Shown here in pieces: positions 9,918 to 17,882 of a DNA stretch of 31,319 bases. Location: assembly GCA_030770535.1 (NCBI GenBank), contig JASVEC010000206.1, positions 1-31,319 on the forward strand, read 5' to 3'. Every line of letters begins with the position of its first letter. Positions within the stretch are counted from its first letter, which is position 1. This stretch comes from Batkoa obscura (taxonomy: Eukaryota > Entomophthoromycota > Entomophthoromycetes > Entomophthorales > Batkoaceae). The translations under genes and the position numbers were made by a program. The notes under the pieces are model-generated. The model was not told the origin of the DNA and made no database searches. It saw nothing but the letters and a program-made list of their open reading frames with translations.

Positions 9918-10329
9918 TATGAATGAATTATAATATTTATATAGTGTGCCTCTTATTATATTAAAGTTTCTAAAAATTCCATTTCAAAGTTTAATTATAA
10001 AAGCTTGTATTTTATTTTTGTTTTAATAAAAAATAAATCTTTTAAATTTTTTTATCTAATTTTAAGCTTTTTAAATTTAAAGTATTTTGATAAAAAATAA
10101 TAAGTTAAAAGGATATTATAAGTTTTATTTGAACTTTTTGATGATATTTTTAATATTAAATTAATTATATTTTTTAAGTTTGGCATTATGATAGAAAAAT
10201 AAGTTAAAGTTTTTTATTTAAAATAAAATTAGGCGTTGAGCTTTTGATAAAGTAGACAGTTTATTTGTTTTATTAGACAATTAAGGTATTTCAAATAAAT
10301 TGATCAAGCTTTAATCAATTTTTAATAAT

Positions 10330-10429
10330 TGGGGATGTATTTTTGTGTTTAAGAATTTTACTAACAATCTTTCTACTTAAATAGCGCTTAAAAAATGGAA
10401 AAGTAATGAAATCAAAAAAAACATCCCCA
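10330..10429 (+). mobile_element. MITE family M, copy 9 (F)
   Basis: Begins TGGGGATGTATTTTTGTG and ends ACATCCCCA with AT on both sides (10328-10329, 10430-10431). Confidence 0.92.
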
Positions 10430-10575
10430 ATTTATTTTATTAAATTCTTTTTAAAGCTATTTAACAGTGATGTTAAAAGTCATAAAGCTAATACAAGGAT
10501 TTCAATTTGTTTACTTTTGTATCTAATTATTATTGAAAATTTCCTATTGCATTCCAAGTTTTTTTAAGTTCATAA

Positions 10576-10670
10576 TGAGTACATGTTTTTTTGTTGAGGA
10601 TTTTACTACCAATTTTTCCACTTGAATAACATTTAAAAAATAGAAAAACTGATGAAACCAAAAGAACATC
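10576..10670 (+). mobile_element. MITE family M, copy 10 (F), decayed
   Basis: Left end decayed (TGAGTACATGT). The right end is interrupted at ACATC by the next copy, which landed in its terminal repeat. Confidence 0.7.
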
Positions 10671-10770
10671 TGGGGATGTTTTTTTTGAATTCATTACTTT
10701 TTTCATCTTTAAGCGCTATTTGGGTGGAAAAGTTGTTAATAAAGCTCTTAAATACAAAAACACATCCCCA
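10671..10770 (-). mobile_element. MITE family M, copy 11 (R), nested in copy 10
   Basis: Begins TGGGGATGTTTTTTTTG and ends ACATCCCCA, with TC on both sides (10669-10670, 10771-10772). It sits in the right terminus of copy 10, so it is the younger of the two. Confidence 0.9.
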
Positions 10771-10856
10771 TCTGATGATTTAAATTTTTAGAATATTAAT
10801 GTTACTAAAAAAATGTTTTATATAGAAATAAAAATTGTGTAGGTCCAATAGAGTTA

Positions 10857-10927
10857 GGATCCATGGTGTAATGGTTAGCACCCAAGGTTTTGATCCTTGT
10901 AATCCGAGTTCGATTCTCGGTGGGTCC
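10857..10927 (+). tRNA. tRNA-Gln (anticodon UUG)
   Basis: Identical over all 71 bp to the minus-strand gene at 4576-4646: same acceptor stem, A and B boxes, and anticodon loop TTTTGAT (anticodon TTG). Followed by T-runs at about 10932. Flanks are unrelated apart from both lying close to family M MITEs. Confidence 0.96.
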
Positions 10928-10930
10928 TTG

Positions 10931-10944
10931 TATTTTTCGTTTTT
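10931..10944 (+). terminator. Pol III terminator of tRNA-Gln
   Basis: Two T-runs (five and six T) within 20 bp of the tRNA 3' end. Confidence 0.7.
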
Positions 10945-11200
10945 TAATACTTTCTATAAAATTTCTTTTAGCTCAAAACAGGCATACTCAACTATTGAGT
11001 TGATAGACTTTAAATTGTTGTGAAGCGTCTTTTAATTTGATTAGTAGACATGTTTTTTATCATTTTATGAATTATTATTAATAGGGAATTTATTAGTCTT
11101 AGGTAGTTATTTTGTTATTATTTTCTTAACCTTGAAATACTTTATAGATCATACTTATCAATAAACAAGTTAATTAAAATATTTAGAATCATTTAATATA

Positions 11201-11300
11201 TGGGGATATATTTTTGTGTTTAAGGATTTTATTAACAACCTTTCTATTCAAATAGCGCTTAAAAGATAGAAAAAGTGATGATGAGGCCAAAAAAACCCTA
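11201..11300 (+). mobile_element. MITE family M, copy 12 (F)
   Basis: Begins TGGGGATATATTTTTGTG and ends AAACCCTA, flanked by TA (11199-11200, 11301-11302). Confidence 0.88.
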
Positions 11301-11422
11301 TATAGAGTTATATTGATAAGAATTTGAGCATCAAAAAGATTAAATAAAGTTATAGTTTATTAGCTAAAGCATGATTTTTCAATAAATCTAAATTAAATGT
11401 TTGATATATTAAAAGATCAATA

Positions 11423-11522
11423 TGGGGATGTATTTTTGTGTTTAAAAATTTTACCAACAAATTTTCCGCCCAAATAGTGCTTAAAAGATGAAAAAAATAA
11501 TGAAGTCAAAAAAACATCCTCA
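11423..11522 (+). mobile_element. MITE family M, copy 13 (F)
   Basis: Begins TGGGGATGTATTTTTGTG and ends ACATCCTCA. TA on the left (11421-11422) but TC on the right, so one target copy has mutated. About 180 bp upstream of the SEC20 start codon. Confidence 0.88.
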
Positions 11523-11704
11523 TCTTATGATTTGAATAAAATTGGAATTCAATTTTAGCAACATAAGTTTTGAATGTTGAAAATTTAATTAAATAATCCA
11601 TTGCAAAACTTTCCAAATAACAAATAATGACCACATCAATTCTCAAAATCTAATAAAAACTAAAGTTTCTTTTACTTTTTAAACAATATAGCAATCACAA
11701 AAAA

Positions 11705-12664
11705 ATGGAAGATATCTATACAACGTTGAAAGAAAGTTTGGAAAAAGATTTGGAACTTTTGGAATTAAAATTAAAGAACATTGAACCTTATACAAATGAA
11801 AATAGTAATTTTGATGAAATTAAATTTCTTGATTTACCCGATAGAATATCGGAAGCACGTCTTCAATTTGCTGAAGTGGAAAGAAATTTGAAGGTGGATA
11901 TTCTCATTTTTTTTATTAAATAATAATTAATATTTTATTAGAACTTTTCTTTAGCTGAAAATTCTTTTACTCCAGAAAAACACCATTTGGAAGAATATGA
12001 AATTCAATATCGAAAGTAATTTATTTTTTTATTTTTTATTTTTATAGGTTAATGTGTTGTTAGATGTAGAGCCAAGTTCCGTAGCTCAATATTAAAATCT
12101 AAACAATTAAATGATAAATATAACCAAGAATTATTAGTTAAAAATAATAATGGATCTACACTAAGGAATCGAAAACTCAAAAAAGATAGTCATGAACAAA
12201 AAGGATTAATTAAAAAAGCCACCTCTGTTACTGATTCACTTAAAAGAACAAGTGAATTATTACAATTAGAAATTGAAAAGAGTAGTACGAGTTATAAAGT
12301 ACTATCAGATAGTTCCAAATTATTAAGTGACACTAATACAGCTTATTCTTTTATTGAAAATACTTTAGTACAATCCAAATCATTGTTAAAAAATTTAGAA
12401 TGGAATGATTTATTAGATTATATCATTTTATGGGTTGGGTTTATGATCTTTCTATCTACGGTTTTATATGTTGTTACTAAGAGAATTCCTTTGCCTTTTG
12501 GAAACGCGTTTTCATTGACCATATATCTATTATCTCTTCCACTAAAATTAATCTTCTATTCTTCAAGTACAGCTATAACTAGTAGTACCGGGATAGCTAC
12601 TACGGAACCTATTTATTATAGGTTGGATTTAATTAATTCTATGTGTCCATTATATCCATATTAA
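11705..12664 (+). CDS. SEC20: Sec20-type SNARE (3 exons)
   Basis: Exons 11705-11893, 11942-12015 and 12064-12664 join in frame to 287 residues. The first part is coiled-coil-rich (KESLEKDLELLELKLKN). Exon 3 carries the Sec20 SNARE stretch: LKRTSELLQLEIEKSSTSY, then LLSDTNTAYSFIENTLVQSK, then a membrane anchor at about residues 207-225 followed by VTKRI. Sec20 is an ER t-SNARE; with Ufe1/Use1-type partners it receives Golgi-derived COPI vesicles. The C-terminal tail is long and has a second hydrophobic patch (about 236-253); I see no HDEL-type retrieval signal. The splice choice AG at 12062-12063 (not the nearer AG at about 12047-12048, which gives an early stop) restores RKCRAKFRSS. RPC31 lies convergent, 172 bp downstream. 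Confidence 0.88.
11894..11941 (+). other. SEC20 intron 1 (48 bp)
   Basis: GTGGAT donor and TTATTAG acceptor. Removing it joins ERNLK to NFSLAENS in frame; without splicing an in-frame stop follows. Confidence 0.75.
12016..12063 (+). other. SEC20 intron 2 (48 bp)
   Basis: GTAATT donor, T-rich body, acceptor GTTGTTAG. Splits a Lys codon. Confidence 0.8.
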
Positions 12665-12836
12665 TTTTCACTTAAATCTTATTAAAAATAAAATAAATTA
12701 AAATAAACTTCACTTAGAAAATTTCAAAAATAATTGCTGGTTTTTTTTTAAATATATTATCTATTTTATTGCTATATAATTTAAGTTTTTACTTATATTA
12801 AATTAATAATAAGGTTCATCTAAAAATGAAGAATGT

Positions 12837-13650
12837 TTAGTTATCAACCCTAAAATGTAAAATAATATTACCATTGCCATAATCATCATAATCATTTTCT
12901 CCATTATCAAAATAATTTTCTCCATAATCTCCCTCGATTTCATCATCTTCATTATAAACTTCACCATCTTCTTCAGGTTCAACTTCTTCTTCTTCCTCCT
13001 AAAATAATTTTACATTAACGATTTGTGTTGCATAAAATCATTTTATAAAATTTACTTGATTATCTGTATTATTTTCCAATGCATCGATACGTTTCATATA
13101 ATCAATTTTGTACGATTTAACTAAAATAAAATAAAAATTCCAATTAATACTAAATCTAAAATAAAGCCCCTTTTTAACTTACATATTTTAGTTTTAGTTT
13201 TATCAACAACAGAATGTAATTCTGAAGGAAAATAACATAGATCTGTTGTAATATGTGTCAACAATGCCTTTGGATCATATTCCAATTCTCTAGTCGAATA
13301 TTTATCCGAATATCTTTCAATCTTTTGAGTTCTAGACGGCGTTTTTAGATAGGAAGGGGAGGCTTTAAACTCTCTTAAAATAGCCCGATAATCACGAGTT
13401 AGTTTTTTGTTTTTTTCATTTAATTCTAATCGGTTTGGTAAATCTTCAAATAACTAAATAGATTAGTTTCTTTAAAAAGAATTTTTTTTGATTATTGATT
13501 TACTGGATATTTCTCAGGTGGTCCGACTTGATTATAAGCTCCCGCTTCTTGCATTAAATTAATATTATCCCCAGTAGCAAATTGTCCAAACGCTGGATTT
13601 GTTCCTACTCGGCTTCCACCTCGTCCTCTTCCGCCTCGGGATCGATTCAT
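12837..13650 (-). CDS. RPC31: RNA polymerase III subunit Rpc31/RPC7-like (4 exons)
   Basis: Exons 13504-13650, 13183-13453, 13056-13120 and 12837-12998 join to 214 residues. Signature in order: a Gly/Arg-rich start (MNRSRGGRGRGGSRVG), PPEKYPLFEDLP across the first junction, a middle with FPSELHSV and KSYKIDYMKRIDALEN, then a strongly acidic tail (EEEEEVEPEEDGEVYNED and further D/E). This is the layout of yeast Rpc31 (251 residues) and human RPC7 (223). It belongs to the Rpc82-Rpc34-Rpc31 sub-complex that acts in Pol III initiation and promoter opening in the nucleus. I chose the ATG at 13650, not 13779, because family members begin at the Gly/Arg-rich segment. Introns are 50, 62 and 57 bp. 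Convergent with SEC20. Confidence 0.88.
12999..13055 (-). other. RPC31 intron 3 (57 bp)
   Basis: GTAAAT donor and ATTTTAG acceptor; joins TDNQ to the acidic tail EEEEE. Confidence 0.85.
13121..13182 (-). other. RPC31 intron 2 (62 bp)
   Basis: GTAAGTT donor and ATTTTAG acceptor; phase 1. Confidence 0.85.
13454..13503 (-). other. RPC31 intron 1 (50 bp)
   Basis: GTAAATC donor and TATTTAG acceptor on the minus strand. An unspliced message ends at a stop within 12 bp. Confidence 0.85.
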
Positions 13651-14550
13651 TGATTTTGAAATTGCTCTTTTGAGAGTAAATTGAACTCTAACAACTTTGC
13701 AAATTAAATTTGGAAAATTGACAAAGTAATTTGAATCAAACTTGGCCAAGTTATTTTGCAAGGTTGTTTGATTAACCAATCAAAGTTAATATCTTGAAGC
13801 AGTTTTGGATTGGGATTCAACCCATATTTCTGCTAGTTTAAAAATGTTGAATATAAAGAGTTGATTAAACATATATAATAGATTTGATTTAAAACCTAAA
13901 GTACTTTTACTTAAAAAGCAATTTATTGTATTAATGATATAAAATTGTTTGAAAGTATACTATCCTATGGACAATGACATTTGAATGAGTAATTAAAAAA
14001 AACAATTATTAACTATATTCTACTTGTTTAAAAAAAAATTCCTTCTTCAGGTTATAAATATATGATAGCTCTTGATAGCCATATTATTCAATAGCCTCGG
14101 TATAATGTCTTAATGTTTTATTTTGGTGTGAAATGCTTCATACTTAAAGGTATCAACGTTGAAGGTTAAAGGAGCTTTTATAAAATTCATTATGTTATTT
14201 GAAATCATAGTTCATGTTGAAATGTTAAAAGTCGAGATATAATCACAATAGAGTGCATAAATATAATACAATAACAATACTGGTATTCGATATTTGAGCT
14301 AATCAAAAATCCAAGCTACACCACTTTTACTGTATTTAATTCACTACCAATTATCAATAAAACCATAAGTTAGATATTCACCGTTAGTAAAACTCGTTAT
14401 AATTCCTCTAAGCAGATATGTTAAAATCAAAAATTATACATAAGAAAATGAGAAAATCTTGTTTCTTGTAAATAATGTATTAAAATAAACTAAGTTATTA
14501 AAAAATGTGTTTTATAATCTATAAATTTAAACGGATATGATATCTATACT
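13651..14550. other. gene-free stretch
   Basis: Upstream region of RPC31 and downstream region of the LLP-like gene. No further gene, RNA or repeat recognised. Confidence 0.5.
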
Positions 14551-14994
14551 CTACCACTTAAGTTTGGCTTTAGCACTAAGTTTCTTTTTAGGTTTGTTAA
14601 CTATTTTTATATCAGTTTCTTCATCTCCCATTTCTAAATAAAATAAAAGATGAAAATAAATAAAAAATCTAAAAAACAAAAAACTAATATTACCACTCGA
14701 GTTTCCTTTTGTCAATTTCTTTTGTTTTTGTTTTTCAAAAAACTTATTCATAGCAGCTTCTTTCCTAACAATTTTGGAACTAATGTTTTTCATTATTTCT
14801 TTTCTTTGTTCTTTAGGGTCCAATGGTTCTTCTTCAATAATTTCGGTTGGCCCTTCTTTACCTTCAAAGGAAGTACCTTCTGCTTGTTTAGCTGCTAATC
14901 TTCTAATTCTCTCATCTTCAATTGGTTTATATATCTTTTCTCGACGTACACTTTCATGTTTACGTTTGATTTTAGAGCGTAAAGATCTGGCCAT
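14551..14994 (-). CDS. LLP/YBL028C-like (DUF2423) basic nucleolar protein (2 exons)
   Basis: Exons 14694-14994 and 14551-14633 encode 127 residues. The N-terminal MARSLRSKIKRKHESVRREK is the hallmark of the DUF2423 family (yeast YBL028C, animal LLPH), small basic proteins linked to the nucleolus and 60S subunit assembly. It is followed by RLAAKQ, an acidic stretch, PKEQRKEIMKN and a Lys-rich end KKLSAKAKLKW. The 60-bp intron (14634-14693, GTAATA donor, TTATTTAG acceptor) is a multiple of three without stops, so the unspliced frame is also open but inserts a Phe-rich hydrophobic stretch alien to the family. Splicing restores NSSEMGDEET. Confidence 0.82.
   Translation of the reverse strand: MARSLRSKIKRKHESVRREKIYKPIEDERIRRLAAKQAEGTSFEGKEGPTEIIEEEPLDPKEQRKEIMKNISSKIVRKEAAMNKFFEKQKQKKLTKGNSSGNISFLFFRFFIYFHLLFYLEMGDEETDIKIVNKPKKKLSAKAKLKW
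14634..14693 (-). other. LLP-like intron (60 bp, frame-preserving)
   Basis: GTAATATT donor, T-rich body, TTATTTAG acceptor; no stop in the host frame. Confidence 0.8.
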
Positions 14995-15309
14995 TTTATT
15001 GAATAAAAGAGAAATATTTTTTAATTAATTTTTATTAAAGTAGGATTTGAAAAACCTCTAAAATTAGGTTTGATTGGTTAAATTGAAGTTTGTTCAAAAC
15101 TGGCATTGGTTTTATAAAGATACCCCAAATAGAACTAATTCTTATTGTTTATAATAGTCAAGTATTTAGATTACTGATACCTTTATAAAGTGAAGTAAAA
15201 AAGTAAATAAAAACATACAATAAAGCTTTTAGAGATTGAAGTGTATTTTTATAATTTTTTGAAATCTTTTCAGTATACCTTAAAAGATATTAATACTACA
15301 GTCAGAGTA

Positions 15310-15410
15310 TGAGGATGTATTTTTGTGTTTAAGAATTTTACTAACAAATTTTCTGCTTAAATAGTGCTTAAAAAATGGAAAAAATAATGAAGTCAAAAAA
15401 AACACTCCCA
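15310..15410 (+). mobile_element. MITE family M, copy 14 (F)
   Basis: Begins TGAGGATGTATTTTTGTG and ends ACACTCCCA, flanked by TA (15308-15309, 15411-15412). Lies about 315 bp upstream of the LLP-like gene. Confidence 0.9.
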
Positions 15411-15412
15411 TA

Positions 15413-17880
15413 TAAATAGCTACATATGTTATCATTTGAATTATTCTATTTGATACTTTTATAAATATAAATATACCCCCCCTTTGCCATTAAAAGTAGG
15501 GCTGTAAATATCTTGTTATATACAACTATTTAGAACAGTTCAATGAACTATACTTTTAATACTTCACATTAAATTAATAAAACTTTATTATTAAATTAGA
15601 TGAGTTTTAAATTTTCAATCAACTTATATTAATTTGGATTAGTTGATTAATTGAAAATATAATAACTTCTCGTTATTAGGAAACGTATTTTCGCTTAATT
15701 TTTTAATAAAATCCTTTTTATTTATTATAGTATTTTTTTCAAAAAGTAATCTCCATATAATACAATGTATTAGATATCCGATTTACTCTTCAATTATCTA
15801 GTTTTACCGCCTTTAATATTATTTCCAATATCAAAATAAAATATTATAAATGATTGTCACAAAACTTACCATATTACATGTCTGGGTTTCGTTACACGAA
15901 ATATAACTTCTCAGATTAAAAGCTGACACAATGGAATTAGATTATACCCCCAAAGTATAGTTTTCTTTTCCTACATCATCTGCCTCTTTTTCCGTTTTCT
16001 TTTGTTATTCAATTTTTTTGTAACTTCAATTTCTCCTAACAGCAAACCACTCGGGAGCTTTGGTCATTTAAGCTTTAAATACATGATAAAATAAAACATC
16101 TAAAAGAACTAATTGGAAGATTCATGTTTGTAAGTCGCAAGGGATTTGAAGCCTTTAAGCTCAGTAACGCACTAAGTGGAGAGTTAATATAAAGTAAAGT
16201 AAGGTAAGATCAATATTTGGCCAATAGAAGTGGAGACTTTTAAAACCTTCCTAAACAAACATAAGATAGATAGTATAATTTGAATTAAATTAACTATATT
16301 AATGTAACTAATAAAGGCTAAGAGTATAATTCCTTTTAGGAAGTAATTGAAAAAAAATTCTCAATGAAGAGAAATTTTAGAGGAAAAGATTCAATCACTT
16401 ATGTACCTTTTATGAGTAAAAAATGCGTTAATTACCTATATTTTATGTTCATATCTAATATATATCATCAAAATTAGTAATGACCTTAGTATTAGTCTTT
16501 TTTACATCATTTTCCAAAACGCATTTAAATTACATTGAACCTCATTCAACCATAGTATTAGATTTCGGAGAGTAGGCGATCTAATTAGTAGCCTTGACAG
16601 TACCTAGTATTGTCAGCCTTAGTATTGTTTATAATATTAAACTAAAATACTATAAAGGAATTAGTAGCAAGAAACTAATATCCCAAATACTAAACACATA
16701 AAATCGTGCCGATCGATACAAGAAAAATAAGTATTAATTTTTGTGATATAAAGTAGGAGGTGTTCAAGCTCAAAGGGTTGCTAGCACAAAGATATCAGAT
16801 TTTAATATATTGAGGTAAAAATGATACAAATGCTCGAATTCGTTGTATACTCAAAGTTGTTGGTAATCTATATAACGAAAAAATGAGATAAATCAAATAA
16901 CTTAGAGATTTTAATTTCTATACTAATTCTTTTATCGACTATGAAATAAAACATATTTGCAGACAATACAAGAGTTGGACCTTTTAGTACACAATTTTCA
17001 TAGCGGAGATTTTATCAAGCTTTTTAGAGGTAGTGAACAATGAATAGGAAGATATCATAGAAACGGATTCAAATATATATTTATTGGTCCATAGATTAAG
17101 TAAAAGCTCAAATAGATAAATTGGTATACTATGTACATAAATGTTCTACTTATGGCACTCGTTTTAATGTAAAGTTCTTTATCTAAGTCAAGCGAACAAT
17201 TAGTGGTTATAAATTTATATGGGAGCGTCTTTTCTAATTTTTTTATACATATTTTATGTAACGTAAACTTATAAAGCGTTGCTAGTTGTAATAAAATAAA
17301 AAGATATCTTAGCATATTCGTTTTTGTAAAGTACACAATTACCAAAAATCTCAATACTTTACATGTTCTAAGATTTGTATATCTTTTCTATTTTACCGCT
17401 TTGTTATTTCATAGCTCTTAAGAACATGTTTGGTTTCTCAACTTAGAACCTTATTTTAAAAGCTAGGTGATATGTTATAACTTTTGAGGAAATTAAGTTT
17501 ATTTCAAGACTTTTAATATTTCATACTATGTACGGTCTAAATAACAGCCCATAAAGTCTAAAAATAATATAAAATCCATAATACCTCTAAGTTATATAGT
17601 AAGTTAATATATTTTATAAATTTGTATAGTACAAAAATAAATGAATAAGAACTAAATATTTTAAAACTTTAAACTATATAAGGAAATAGAGGCTATACTA
17701 TAACTTGGTTGAATTGATTTAGAACCAAAAAATAGAATCTTCATTAATTGGTCGATTCACTAAACAGGCTATAAAGTTGTTCCTTGTAATCTTTTGTTAA
17801 GCCACATAATTTAAAAAACTATAGGAACAACAAACTACTATATAATCCATATTATTTCATTCTTTCTCTTTTGAAGATTC
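15413..17880. other. 2.5-kb region without a recognisable gene
   Basis: No intact gene, tRNA or family M element. Around 16960-17260 the plus strand reads as a protein-like string broken by many stops (fragments such as CSTYGTRFNVKFF), suggesting an old, thoroughly decayed coding sequence that I cannot identify. A 99-codon minus-strand open frame over the same place shows no family features and is probably its shadow. Confidence 0.4.
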
Positions 17881-17882
17881 AA

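Larger units (their letters stand above)
7412..10193 (-). mobile_element. decayed DDE DNA transposon (family T, relic copy, reverse orientation)
   Basis: This block aligns on the opposite strand with the younger copy at 27712-30347, over almost its whole length. Paired blocks: 7535-7575 with 30220-30262; 7740-7905 with 29870-30150; 8150-8220 with 29775-29800; 8385-8430 with 29560-29600; 8605-8718 with 29265-29372 (antisense of the transposase segment SSFEALGK and its upstream part); 8775-9027 with 29005-29160; 9491-9530 with 28970-29008; 9790-9820 with 28625-28640; 9918-10040 with 28060-28180. The ends are decayed TIRs: AAAGTCCGAAAAT near 7418 and TTTGGCATTATGATA at 10179. Since insertion it has received five family M MITEs, a solo LTR and two microsatellite expansions, and has lost roughly 430 bp next to the MITE at 9821. 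It codes for nothing intact. Confidence 0.88.

Noticed and set aside
10835-11023. 62-codon open frame over the tRNA
   Set aside because: Reads through the tRNA-Gln gene; no protein features.
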